Assembly (NCBI GenBank): GCA_964465945.1
Contig: CAYXMM010000015.1
Span: 1-64,000, forward strand
Reading direction: 5' to 3'
Length of the DNA: 64,000 bases
Source: JAJRPT01 sp964465945
Lineage (GTDB): Bacteria; Bacteroidota; Ignavibacteria; Kapaibacteriales; UBA2268
The notes under the pieces are model-generated. The model was given only the letters and a program-made list of their open reading frames with translations. It had not been told where the DNA came from and ran no database searches. Both the position numbers and the translations under genes were made by a program. Below, one piece after another: positions 40,130 through 49,521 of the stretch. Every line of letters starts with the position of its first letter. The first letter of the stretch is position 1.

Positions 40130-42337
40130 ATGCAAAACACATTTTTATACTTAATATTAATATTTTCATGCTTTACTGCTAATTGTGAAACTCAAGAAGT
40201 ATGGATAAATATTAAAAACAACTATTCAACAAGGTTTCCTGTAGAAAGAAATAGTGATGGAGCATTTATTGAGTTTTTACTTGATTGGATTAATGGACCA
40301 ACTGGTTTTTGGTCACAAGAGCTTATAGATAGAGGTTTTGATGATGCAACTTGTGAAGATAAATTATGCCATTGGAACTATGTGAATTATATAGAAGCAC
40401 TTAAAAATATTAAACTTGAAACTGAAAATATCTATAATGAAAATGGAGTATATGCTGTTGAACTATCGCCAATAGGAGAGATGGTAGGTATAGAACAGGA
40501 ATTTTATTATGATGATACAACTAAACTAAACATTTATGTCTATGCAAAATCAAAAGTAAAAGATGACTTTTTACAAATAGATATTCTCGACCTAAATGAT
40601 AAAATATTGGAAACTTATAGTGTTATATTATCTGATTCTTATTTAAAATACACATTTATAAGTTCTGAATTTCAAGGAAAAAATAAGTTAAAAATTAGAT
40701 TTTCAGCTAACGGGAATAATAGTGTTTTTATTGATGAAGCATCTGTAATGCCCAATAATAATGTAAACGGAATACGAAAAGAAATTTTTGATATATTTAA
40801 AATGTGGAGCCCTGGTATTCTTAGGTATCCTGGCGGTTGGCATGCTGATTTGAAGATTAATAAGTTAGAGTATGCTATTGGTGATATTGATAAACGAGAA
40901 TCACCATTAAAAGATGGGCGTTATTCTCAAAGAATGGATTTTGGATATAATGAATATTTTAAGTTTATAAATGCTTTAAATATTAGTCCGCATATAGTAG
41001 TAAATTTTGGAAATGGAACTCCAGAAGAAGCTGCTAACTTAGTAGAATACTTGAATGGAGATACGACAACTTTTTATGGTTCTTTACGTGCTAAACATGG
41101 CTATCAAAAACCTTATAATGTGGAATGGTGGGAAGTAGGGAATGAACAATGGAGTGATGTTTACGATTACTCAAATAGAATGATTGAGTTTTCAAAAAGT
41201 ATGAAAAATAAAGATAATGATATAAAAATAATCGTAGATGGAGATATTTGGCAAGGAGAAAAACATTATTTAACAATGGATAGTATCGCAGGAGAACATT
41301 TTGATTTATATGGTTACCATCCAATAATGGGGTTAGACACTAATGTAATAAATTCTGGAAATGATACAACTAAAATGGGATATTTAGGATTACCTTATAT
41401 ATTTGAACAATATTCTAAGAACTTGAATAATATTATTAAAGAAAAAGGTAATAAACACAACATTGGTGTTACAGAGTGGTCTCATTTCTTATTAAATCTA
41501 TCGCCACAATACAATGATTTAACAAGATTCACATCTCAATTTCAATATGGTTTATACAATGCTTTGATGATTAATTTTCATTTAAGAAATTCTCATTATC
41601 TTAAAATGAATGAAAAAACAGCACATATTGGCTCAGTTCAACGTGAATTTTTAGAAAATAACAAACGTTTAATTTACATAAAACCACCTGTGATTGTTTC
41701 AAAAATGATAAAAGATCACATTGGTAAAGAAGTAGTAGATTTCGACCTATTTAGTTTAACATATAACGCATTTGGTTATGAAAAAATGATTTGGACTTAT
41801 GATGTACCTTTTGTTGATGTTAGTGTAACAGCAAATGATGACACTACTTTTGTATATGTAATTAATAGAAATATACATGACTCTGTAAAAGTTAACTTTA
41901 ATAGTAATTTGAACTTCTCTGATAATAAAGGTATAGTTTATACATATTATCAAAGTAGCTTGCAAGCGGAATTAACTTATGATAATCTGAACGCACTTGA
42001 CCCAGTAGAAAGTGAAATTACTATATCTGATAATTTTACATTTCCACCTCATTCATTTTGTATTTTAGCACTACCGACTAAAAACGCTTTGGCTGTTAGA
42101 AGTAAAGAAAATATTATTTCAGAAGTAATTGAAAATAATGTATTTAAAACTGGAATATTAGAAAATATTGAGAAAATAAACATCTATAACTTATCTGGGG
42201 ATTTGATTAAAAATTATATTACTTTGAGTGTTTCACCTCATTCTTTTGATATTAGTTACTTAGAAAATGGCGTATATTTTTATATGATTGAAACAAAAAA
42301 TAAAAAATACGTTGGTAAATTTTTAAAGACAAATTAG
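40130..42337 (+). CDS. T9SS-secreted GH51-like glycoside hydrolase
   Basis: A 735-residue exported protein that starts at the base after the heptose gene stop. After the signal (to about residue 18) and a carbohydrate-binding-like region (about 95-210), it has a TIM-barrel of the alpha-L-arabinofuranosidase (GH51) type: LRYPGG at 231-236, the acid/base Glu339 in WWEVGNEQW, and the nucleophile Glu449 in NIGVTEWSHF. A C-terminal beta domain and a T9SS type A sorting domain (about 665-735: IYNLSGDLIKNY, ENGVYFYMIETK) complete it. It would act on arabinoside-containing polysaccharide outside the cell. The tight link to heptose genes is probably operon economy, not function. Confidence 0.8.
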   Translation: MQNTFLYLILIFSCFTANCETQEVWINIKNNYSTRFPVERNSDGAFIEFLLDWINGPTGFWSQELIDRGFDDATCEDKLCHWNYVNYIEALKNIKLETENIYNENGVYAVELSPIGEMVGIEQEFYYDDTTKLNIYVYAKSKVKDDFLQIDILDLNDKILETYSVILSDSYLKYTFISSEFQGKNKLKIRFSANGNNSVFIDEASVMPNNNVNGIRKEIFDIFKMWSPGILRYPGGWHADLKINKLEYAIGDIDKRESPLKDGRYSQRMDFGYNEYFKFINALNISPHIVVNFGNGTPEEAANLVEYLNGDTTTFYGSLRAKHGYQKPYNVEWWEVGNEQWSDVYDYSNRMIEFSKSMKNKDNDIKIIVDGDIWQGEKHYLTMDSIAGEHFDLYGYHPIMGLDTNVINSGNDTTKMGYLGLPYIFEQYSKNLNNIIKEKGNKHNIGVTEWSHFLLNLSPQYNDLTRFTSQFQYGLYNALMINFHLRNSHYLKMNEKTAHIGSVQREFLENNKRLIYIKPPVIVSKMIKDHIGKEVVDFDLFSLTYNAFGYEKMIWTYDVPFVDVSVTANDDTTFVYVINRNIHDSVKVNFNSNLNFSDNKGIVYTYYQSSLQAELTYDNLNALDPVESEITISDNFTFPPHSFCILALPTKNALAVRSKENIISEVIENNVFKTGILENIEKINIYNLSGDLIKNYITLSVSPHSFDISYLENGVYFYMIETKNKKYVGKFLKTN

Positions 42338-42436
42338 CTTCTTGAAATTGTTAATAAATATTCATAGTATTGTAATGGATAATAGACTATTTTTCCGTAT
42401 ATTGCATATTATTTTTAAATTAATTGTAATAAAAAA

Positions 42437-43123
42437 ATGAATATTGGAGTTGTTCTTTCTGGGTGTGGAGTTTATGATGGCTCAGAAATACAAGAAGCAG
42501 TATCAACATTCTTAGCAATAGAGCAAAATGGTGGTGATTATGTATGTTTTGCTCCTAATATACCACAACATCACGTCATCAATCACAAGACTGGCGAAGA
42601 AACTAAAGATAAAAGAAATGTTCTGGAAGAATCTGCAAGAATTGCAAGAGGTAATATTAGCGATATTAATTCTGCAAAAGTTTCTTTACTTGATGGACTT
42701 GTAATACCTGGTGGATTCGGTGCAGCAAAGAATTTAACTAAATGGGCTTTTGAAGGACCTAAAGGTGATATTATCCCAGAATTAAGGAAACTTATCATTG
42801 ATATGGTTGCCGATGGGAAGCCAGTTGTTGGTTTATGTATGGGGCCCACAGTGATAGCAAAAGCATTTGAAGGCACTGGCTTAACTTTGAAATTAACTGT
42901 CGGAACTACCGAAGAACCATCTCCTTACAATATTGCAGAAGTTAACGAAGGTATGGAAGAAGCTGGCGCTTTAGCAGTTAATTGTAGTATAAAAGAAATT
43001 TGTGTTGATAAAGATAATTATGTAATAACTGCTCCTTGTTATATGATGGATGCAAGTATTTTAGAAGTTTATAATAACACTAAAATGGCTATTGATAAAA
43101 TGTTTGAGTTTTTGAATAATTAA
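42437..43123 (+). CDS. elbB: ElbB glyoxalase-like protein of the DJ-1 superfamily
   Basis: A 228-residue protein matching ElbB: IGVVLSGCGVYDGSEIQEAV, CFAPNIPQHHVINHKTGEE, GLVIPGGFGAAKNL and the reactive Cys134 in VVGLCMGPTVIAKAF. ElbB was first linked to isoprenoid synthesis and later shown to have glyoxalase activity in vitro; its role in the cell is unsettled. It stands two bases before the DciA-like gene, suggesting co-transcription with dciA and gyrB. Confidence 0.93.
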   Translation: MNIGVVLSGCGVYDGSEIQEAVSTFLAIEQNGGDYVCFAPNIPQHHVINHKTGEETKDKRNVLEESARIARGNISDINSAKVSLLDGLVIPGGFGAAKNLTKWAFEGPKGDIIPELRKLIIDMVADGKPVVGLCMGPTVIAKAFEGTGLTLKLTVGTTEEPSPYNIAEVNEGMEEAGALAVNCSIKEICVDKDNYVITAPCYMMDASILEVYNNTKMAIDKMFEFLNN

Positions 43124-43125
43124 TA

Positions 43126-43416
43126 ATGGTAATCGGCGACACAAACTATATTAAAAATGTAATTGATGATATAGTTAAAGATTTTGGCTATTCTGAACTC
43201 GTGTATTGTGAGAAAATTAAAAATAATTTAAGCAAAATATTTGCCGAAAATTTGAACAACGAAATTGAAATTTTATCTCTAAAATCAGGAAATCTACTTT
43301 TGAAATGCGAATCTTCTTCTTGGCGATATGAAATTAATATTAGAAGAGAGGATTTCGTAAATAAAATAAATAGTTTCTTTGATAAACAAATTGTTAAATC
43401 TATTGAAATGGTATAA
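43126..43416 (+). CDS. DciA-like (DUF721) protein
   Basis: A 96-residue protein of the DUF721 family, whose characterised members (DciA) load the replicative helicase DnaB. Visible signs are the C-terminal segment GNLLLKCESSSWRYEINIRR, typical of the DUF721 core, and the small size. It lies two bases after elbB and five bases before gyrB; dciA is often found next to gyrB or recF in replication clusters. The N-terminal helices are not well conserved, so this is a family call rather than a proven helicase loader. Confidence 0.75.
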   Translation: MVIGDTNYIKNVIDDIVKDFGYSELVYCEKIKNNLSKIFAENLNNEIEILSLKSGNLLLKCESSSWRYEINIRREDFVNKINSFFDKQIVKSIEMV

Positions 43417-43421
43417 ATTAA

Positions 43422-45434
43422 ATGGCAGAAAATAATTATTCCGAAGAGAATATAAAAGTTTTAGAAGGACTTGAAGCAGTTAGAAAAAGACCTGCAATGT
43501 ATATTGGAGATGTAGGCGAAAGAGGGTTGCATCACTTAATTAATGAAGTTGTAGATAACTGTATTGATGAGGCATTAGCTGGATATGCCACAAAAGTTAA
43601 CGTAGTTTTTCATGAAGATGGCTCATGCTCTGCTACTGATGATGGTAGAGGAATCCCAGTTGGTCCACACCCAGTTAAGAAAATTTCTACCCTTGAAGTT
43701 GTAATGTGCACACTTCACGCCGGTGGAAAATTTGATAAAGACACTTATAAAGTTTCAGGCGGTCTGCATGGAGTTGGTGTATCTTGTGTGAATGCGCTTT
43801 CAATTAAAACTATTGTAACCGTTAAAAGAGAAGGAAAAATTTACAGACAAGAATACGAAGAAGGGAAACCCGTTACAGAAGTAAAAGAAATTGGTGAGAC
43901 TAATGAAACTGGAACAACTGTAAGATTCTATCCCGACCCAAAAATATTCAAATCTACTACTTTTAAATTTGAAAGAACTTCTGACAGATTAAGAGAATTA
44001 GCATTTTTGAATCCTACAGTTACTATTCACTTTCACGATGAGAGAGATGAAACTGATGAAACTTTTAGATATGATGGCGGTCTCCTTGACTTCGTTAATT
44101 ATATGGACGAAGATGAAATTCATATTCTTGAGCCAATTTTAATAAGTGGAGAAGGTATTGCTGCTGATGAAAGCACAACAACCGTTGATGTGTGTTTCGC
44201 CTATAACGCAGGTTATAGTGAAAATGTGCTTTCTTATGTAAATAACATCAATACTATCGAAGGTGGGACTCACGTTTCTGGTTTTAGAACTTCTTTAACA
44301 AGAACACTAAACACTTATGCTTCTAATGACCCTAAGCTATCAAAAGAAAAACTTAAACTCACAGGTGATGATTTCCGTGAGGGATTAACAGCAGTTATTT
44401 CAGTAAAAGTTGCGGAACCATTATTTGAAGGTCAAACTAAAACTAAATTAGGGAATAGCGATACTGAAAGTATTGTAAGGGCTGTTGTTAGTGAGAAATT
44501 AGCAGTCTATTTAGATGCTAATCCAACTGTTGCAAAGCGAATAATTGAGAAAGCATTTACTGCTGCCGAAGCAAGAGAAGCCGCTAAAAAATCAAGAGAA
44601 CTTGTTAGACGCAAAAACGCCTTAGAAGCATCTACTTTACCTGGTAAATTAGCTGATTGTACTTTGAAAACTCCTGAAGACACTGAAATCTATATCGTAG
44701 AGGGGGACTCAGCAGGTGGATCTGCTAAACAAGGACGCGATAGACGATTTCAAGCGATTTTACCACTTAGAGGTAAAGTATTAAACGTGCATAAAGCTAA
44801 ATTTACAAAAGTATTAGATAATGAAGAGATTAGATCTATTATCACTGCCTTAGGCGTTGGTTTCGCTGGTATGCAAGATGAACAAGATAATGAGTCAGAA
44901 GAAGGAAGAGACGAAAATAAAGTTGAAAACTTGAGATATGGTAAAATAATTTTAATGGCTGATGCCGATGTCGATGGTTCACATATTAGAACATTACTTT
45001 TAACTCTTTTCTTTAAATATTTCAGAAATTTAATTGTTAACGGACATTTGTTTATTGCTCAACCGCCACTATATAAATTAAAAAAAGGTAAGACTGAGTT
45101 ATACGCTTATAACGATGATGAAAGACAAGAAATTGTAGATAGACTATTGAAAGAAAGTAAAGGGAAACCAGCTACAGCCACAACAAACCAAGATGGTGAA
45201 CAAACTAAAATTGGTGGTATAACTATATCAAGGTTTAAAGGTTTAGGCGAGATGAACCCAATTCAGTTATGGGAAACCACAATGAACCCTGAAACAAGAA
45301 CCTTATTACAAGTTACTATCGAAGACGCAGCAAAGGCAGCTAAAATCTTCCAAACTTTAATGGGCGATAAAGTTGAGCCAAGACGTGCTTTTATTGAAAG
45401 AAATGCTAAATATGTAAAAAATCTTGATGTTTAA
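43422..45434 (+). CDS. gyrB: DNA gyrase subunit B
   Basis: The ATPase subunit of type II topoisomerase. At 670 residues it is the short GyrB form without the 165-residue insert of proteobacteria. Landmarks: ERGLHHLINEVVDNCIDEAL, the ATP lid GGLHGVGVSCVNAL, the Toprim EGDSAGGSAKQGRDRRFQAI (metal Glu), DADVDGSHIRTLLLTLFF and the C-terminal RRAFIERNAKYVKNLDV. It follows a DciA-like gene by five bases. gyrA, dnaA, dnaN and recF are not in the window. Confidence 0.97.
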   Translation: MAENNYSEENIKVLEGLEAVRKRPAMYIGDVGERGLHHLINEVVDNCIDEALAGYATKVNVVFHEDGSCSATDDGRGIPVGPHPVKKISTLEVVMCTLHAGGKFDKDTYKVSGGLHGVGVSCVNALSIKTIVTVKREGKIYRQEYEEGKPVTEVKEIGETNETGTTVRFYPDPKIFKSTTFKFERTSDRLRELAFLNPTVTIHFHDERDETDETFRYDGGLLDFVNYMDEDEIHILEPILISGEGIAADESTTTVDVCFAYNAGYSENVLSYVNNINTIEGGTHVSGFRTSLTRTLNTYASNDPKLSKEKLKLTGDDFREGLTAVISVKVAEPLFEGQTKTKLGNSDTESIVRAVVSEKLAVYLDANPTVAKRIIEKAFTAAEAREAAKKSRELVRRKNALEASTLPGKLADCTLKTPEDTEIYIVEGDSAGGSAKQGRDRRFQAILPLRGKVLNVHKAKFTKVLDNEEIRSIITALGVGFAGMQDEQDNESEEGRDENKVENLRYGKIILMADADVDGSHIRTLLLTLFFKYFRNLIVNGHLFIAQPPLYKLKKGKTELYAYNDDERQEIVDRLLKESKGKPATATTNQDGEQTKIGGITISRFKGLGEMNPIQLWETTMNPETRTLLQVTIEDAAKAAKIFQTLMGDKVEPRRAFIERNAKYVKNLDV

Positions 45435-45455
45435 TTTTTATTAAAGTTTTAGTAA

Positions 45456-46184
45456 ATGCAGAAAACTTTAGATGATAAAAAGTCATTAAATTTTTATCCA
45501 AAGACAGGAAAAAAAGTTTTTATTGTCGACGATGAGCCAGATATTGCTGAGTTAATTGAAGTTAACTTATCAAAATCTGGCTTTTCTACTAATAAATTTG
45601 AAAATGCTGAGTCATTTTTTTCTAATCTAAAAACTAATATCCCAGATTTAATTATCCTTGATATAATGTTACCTGATTCCGATGGGTTTGAAATTTGCAA
45701 ATATTTAAGGGCACAAGACGAATATTCAACAATTCCAATTATTATGCTTACAGCTAAAGGAACTGAAATGGATAAAGTGCTGGGTTTAGAAATTGGCGCT
45801 GATGATTATGTAACTAAACCATTTTCTCCAAGAGAGTTAGTAGCAAGGGTGAAAGCAATATTAAGAAGAGATAGTAAAGAGACTACTACTAAAATAATTA
45901 AAATTGGGAGCAATGTTTTAGTTGATTTGCAAAAGTATGAAGTTTTAGTTGATAATAAAAAAATTGACTTAACTACTTCCGAGTATAAAATTTTAATTTA
46001 TCTTGCTGAAAAAAGAGGTTGGGTGTTTTCAAGAGAGCAAATACTCGACCATTTAGGTGTGCAAGAAAAAGGTGTTTTAGACAGAACTGTTGATGTTCAT
46101 ATTAAAAACTTACGTGAAAAGTTAAAATCCTCTGGACGACTTATAAAAAACATTCGTGGTGTTGGCTATAAATTAGAGGGATAA
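45456..46184 (+). CDS. PhoB/OmpR-type response regulator
   Basis: A 242-residue two-domain regulator: receiver (about 18-130) with the acidic pair in VDDEPD, phosphoacceptor Asp in IILDIMLPDSDG and Lys in YVTKPFSPRE; and a C-terminal winged helix (about 145-240, RTVDVHIKNLREKL, IRGVGYKLEG). It lies 21 bases after gyrB and five bases before its cognate histidine kinase. The pattern suggests a PhoB-like system; the regulon is unknown. Confidence 0.94.
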   Translation: MQKTLDDKKSLNFYPKTGKKVFIVDDEPDIAELIEVNLSKSGFSTNKFENAESFFSNLKTNIPDLIILDIMLPDSDGFEICKYLRAQDEYSTIPIIMLTAKGTEMDKVLGLEIGADDYVTKPFSPRELVARVKAILRRDSKETTTKIIKIGSNVLVDLQKYEVLVDNKKIDLTTSEYKILIYLAEKRGWVFSREQILDHLGVQEKGVLDRTVDVHIKNLREKLKSSGRLIKNIRGVGYKLEG

Positions 46185-46188
46185 TATT

Positions 46189-47934
46189 TTGAAAAAGCTC
46201 TCTTCCAAAATTCTTTTAAGCCATATACTTGTTATTTTATTTCTAACAATTCTAATTATTTTATTTTCTTATCGTATTATCAAATCAAATTATGAAAATA
46301 ATATAGAAAATAATTTAATTTCTTTAAATAGTGCTATTCAATTAAAATATAAAGATTTAATTACAAATAATCGGCTTGTCGGGATTGATTCACTTACGCA
46401 AAAAATTAGAAAAAGCATTAAATATAGAATTTCTATAATTGATATAAATGGCAAGGTAATAAGTGATTCTGATGAAGATATTAAGAATTTAGATAATCAT
46501 AGAAATCGACCTGAAATAGAAGAAGCTTTTGCTGGAAAGGTTGGTAAAACTATAAGGTTTTCTAAATCTATAAATAAGGAAATGATTTATGTTGCTATGC
46601 CAATTATTATCGACAATAATATTATTGGCGTTTGTCGTATAAGCCGTTATGCAAGTGAATCAGATAAGTTGATTTTTGAATTGTTAACTAATTTAATTCA
46701 AATTTCTATAATTGTAATAATTATTACATTAATTGGTGTTTTGTATTACACAAGGAAAATTACTAAGCCAATCGATGACCTATCAATAGCTACTTCAAGT
46801 ATAGCAAAAGGTGATTTTGATGTCAAAGTTCAAGTAAATTCAAATGATGAAATTTCTCTTTTATCTACTAATTTTAATTTAATGACTGAGAAATTAAAAG
46901 AGCTGTTCTCGCAAGTTATTTCTCAAAAAGAAGAGCTTAGTACCATAATTGGGTCTATAGAAGAGGGGTTAGTTTCACTAAATAGCGAAGGAAGGATACT
47001 GATTTCAAATGAAATGTTTAACAAAATTATTGAAACAGAATCCTTCCAAGGCAAAAAATATAAAAAAATTATAAAAGAGAAATCATTCAAGAAAATTTTT
47101 AAAGAAACTTTGAAAAGTAAAAAGGGAATCACGAGAGAAATAAATTTAAAAGATTCTTTCTTTTTAACTTCTTCAAACTACATCGAAAGTAAAAATGAAG
47201 TTGTTATTTTATTTCACGACGTCACTGAGTTTAAAAAACTTGAACTTGTTAAAAAAGACTTTGTAACTAATGTATCTCACGAATTAAGAACGCCTCTGAC
47301 AGCAATTAAAGGATTCTTAGAAACACTATATAATGAGATAGAAGATAATCCAACTGCACTACGTTATATGAACATAATGACAAGACACACTGATAGATTA
47401 ATTGCACTTGTTCAAGATTTACTCGCACTTTCTGAAATTGAAGATTACAAAACTAATTTAGTTTTTTCCAAAATTAATTTATATGAATTTATTTTAAACA
47501 TAATTAAAATTTTTGAACAAAAATTAAATGAAAAGAATTTAGCAATAATGATTGATGTAGAAGATAAAGAATTATATATTGAAGCAGATGCCTTTAAGTT
47601 AGAGCAACTCTTTGTAAATCTAATCGACAATGCGATTAAATATACCGACAAAGGTAGTATTAGAATAAGTTATAAGTCATTAAAAAATGATGTGCTTATA
47701 GAAATTGAAGATACCGGAATTGGAATACCTGAAGAAGACAAAGATAGAATATTCGAGAGATTTTATTTAGTAAATAAAGCAAGAACAAGGAAAGAAGGTG
47801 GCACTGGTTTAGGCTTGTCTATAGTTAAGCATATTGTGAACAATCATAATGGAACAATAAAAGTTGAAAGTAAAATAGACGTTGGAACAAAATTTTTAAT
47901 TAAATTGCCTTTTAAGCAAAACAAAAATCTGTAA
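46189..47934 (+). CDS. PhoR-like membrane sensor histidine kinase
   Basis: A 581-residue kinase. A first membrane helix (about 8-28), an extracytoplasmic sensor region, a second helix (about 160-182), HAMP (about 185-240), a PAS-like linker (about 250-340), the phosphoacceptor His at about 361 in FVTNVSHELRTPLTAIKG and an ATPase domain (about 460-575; NLIDNAIKYT, DTGIGIPEEDKDRIFERFY, GGTGLGLSIV). It begins with TTG five bases after the response regulator stop. Its architecture is that of phosphate sensor PhoR, but the signal is not proven and no pst genes are near. Confidence 0.92.
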   Translation: MKKLSSKILLSHILVILFLTILIILFSYRIIKSNYENNIENNLISLNSAIQLKYKDLITNNRLVGIDSLTQKIRKSIKYRISIIDINGKVISDSDEDIKNLDNHRNRPEIEEAFAGKVGKTIRFSKSINKEMIYVAMPIIIDNNIIGVCRISRYASESDKLIFELLTNLIQISIIVIIITLIGVLYYTRKITKPIDDLSIATSSIAKGDFDVKVQVNSNDEISLLSTNFNLMTEKLKELFSQVISQKEELSTIIGSIEEGLVSLNSEGRILISNEMFNKIIETESFQGKKYKKIIKEKSFKKIFKETLKSKKGITREINLKDSFFLTSSNYIESKNEVVILFHDVTEFKKLELVKKDFVTNVSHELRTPLTAIKGFLETLYNEIEDNPTALRYMNIMTRHTDRLIALVQDLLALSEIEDYKTNLVFSKINLYEFILNIIKIFEQKLNEKNLAIMIDVEDKELYIEADAFKLEQLFVNLIDNAIKYTDKGSIRISYKSLKNDVLIEIEDTGIGIPEEDKDRIFERFYLVNKARTRKEGGTGLGLSIVKHIVNNHNGTIKVESKIDVGTKFLIKLPFKQNKNL

Positions 47935-47944
47935 ATATTTTTTT

Positions 47945-48556
47945 ATGGCTGAAATAAATAAGCAATTATCAAACGAAGAGGATTTCGACGCAATCAGGAA
48001 GATTTTAGATGGCGACAAATCTGCTTTTACTTTTATTCAAAATAAATATAAATCACGAATTAAATCTCTTGTCAGAAGAATGATAAAAGACCCAGATGAT
48101 GTAGATGATTTAACTCAAGAAGCATTTATTAAAGCATATAATGCACTCGATACTTTTCAATTCGCATATAATTTTTCTGCGTGGATTTATCGTATTGCAT
48201 CTAATAGCTGTATAGATTTCTTACGTAAAAAAAGATTTAATACTATATCTTTAAATCAAAGTATAGGTGGGGAAGACGATTTATATATTGATATTCCTAC
48301 AAATGATATGACCCCTGATGTAGAAATGATTTCTAAAGAAAGAAAGAAAATACTAAATAAAGCAATAGAGGACTTGCCAGATAATTACAAAGAAATTATT
48401 AAACTCAGACACACCGAAGAAATGGACTATAAAGAAATTGCCGATAAACTTGAAATTCCACTTGGAACGGTTAAAGCACATTTGTTTAGAGCTAGAAAAT
48501 TACTTTATGATGCCTTAAAAGATAAAAAAGAAATTATAAGATATTTAGAAGATTAA
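47945..48556 (+). CDS. ECF-type RNA polymerase sigma factor
   Basis: A 203-residue sigma-70 family factor with region 2 (DDVDDLTQEAFIKAYNALDT, FNFSAWIYRIASNSCIDFLR) and region 4 (LPDNYKEIIKLRHTEEMDYK, EIPLGTVKAHLFRARKLL). Regions 1 and 3 are absent, as in ECF factors. No anti-sigma gene follows; the next gene is convergent. It sits ten bases after the PhoR-like kinase, in the same transcript direction. Its promoters cannot be predicted from this window. Confidence 0.93.
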   Translation: MAEINKQLSNEEDFDAIRKILDGDKSAFTFIQNKYKSRIKSLVRRMIKDPDDVDDLTQEAFIKAYNALDTFQFAYNFSAWIYRIASNSCIDFLRKKRFNTISLNQSIGGEDDLYIDIPTNDMTPDVEMISKERKKILNKAIEDLPDNYKEIIKLRHTEEMDYKEIADKLEIPLGTVKAHLFRARKLLYDALKDKKEIIRYLED

Positions 48557-48564
48557 TATTTTAA

Positions 48565-49521
48565 TCAATCTTCAAAATAAATTATATCCTCATTTTCAAA
48601 ATGAAAATTGATTATTTCTCCTTGCTGATAGTTTACTTTAGAAAAAGTAAATATAATAGAGTTATTTACTTTTAATGTTATTTTATAATTATCATAAAAC
48701 GGAATGATATTAATTATTTCTGCTTTATATTCGCCTTTACTCAACTCAATTTTTTCAGGTCTAATACCTACTTTGTTGTTAATTTGAGCCGAAATATCAT
48801 CGCTATTTACAATATTAATATGCTTAAATAAACTTGCTATATATTGACTTTTTGAGTTCTGTAATATATTGCTATAGGTATCGTTTGCAACAATTTTACC
48901 ATCTTTCATAATAACAATTCGGTCAGCAAAATCTATCGCATCATTTATATCATGAGTAACTAATATAGTAGTTATTTCCCTTGCTTTAAGAATTTTTCTA
49001 AACTCTATACGCAAATTATTTCTTGAATTTTCATCTAAACTACTAAATGGCTCATCTAATAAGATTAATTGTGGATAAAGAAGAATTGTTCTAATCAGTG
49101 CCACTCTTTGCTGTTGTCCCCCAGAAAGTTGATGCGGGTAGCGAGTTAAAAATTCTGATAATTCTCGATTAATCAATAGATTATCTTCATCGCTTAAATC
49201 TCTTTTCGCAATCTTAATATTTTCTAAAATTGTCAAATTCGGAAATAATGAGAACTCTTGAAAAAGTAGTCCAATATTTCGTTTCTCAATTTTCGTAAAT
49301 GTGTCTTTGTTAAAAATAACCTTATCATTTATTATAAATTCACCTGAATCAAAATCCTCAAACCCAGCCAAAATCTTTAACAAAGTTGATTTTCCACTCC
49401 CACTTTCTCCAATTATTGCAATTATTTCACCTTTTTTAAATTCTAAGTCAATATTATCACAAGCGACAATACTCTTGAATTTTTTATTAACATTTTTAAT
49501 ATTTACAAAACTTTTCTTCAT
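48565..49521 (-). CDS. ABC transporter ATPase of the Fe3+/spermidine-thiosulfate (FbpC/PotA) class
   Basis: A 318-residue nucleotide-binding subunit: Walker A GESGSGKST at 38-46, signature LSGGQQQR near 132, Walker B LILLDEPFSSLD near 156, and a C-terminal TOBE-like region (from about 220, GIRPEKIELSKGE). Paired with the two-domain permease that overlaps it by four bases upstream on the minus strand. The pair resembles FbpBC of ferric-iron uptake. The periplasmic binding protein is not encoded here, so the solute is not certain. Confidence 0.88.
   Translation of the reverse strand: MKKSFVNIKNVNKKFKSIVACDNIDLEFKKGEIIAIIGESGSGKSTLLKILAGFEDFDSGEFIINDKVIFNKDTFTKIEKRNIGLLFQEFSLFPNLTILENIKIAKRDLSDEDNLLINRELSEFLTRYPHQLSGGQQQRVALIRTILLYPQLILLDEPFSSLDENSRNNLRIEFRKILKAREITTILVTHDINDAIDFADRIVIMKDGKIVANDTYSNILQNSKSQYIASLFKHINIVNSDDISAQINNKVGIRPEKIELSKGEYKAEIINIIPFYDNYKITLKVNNSIIFTFSKVNYQQGEIINFHFENEDIIYFED

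Noticed and set aside
48548..48573. A terminator between the sigma factor and ABC genes
   Set aside because: The inverted repeat has a 7-bp stem but no T-run on either side and overlaps both stop codons.
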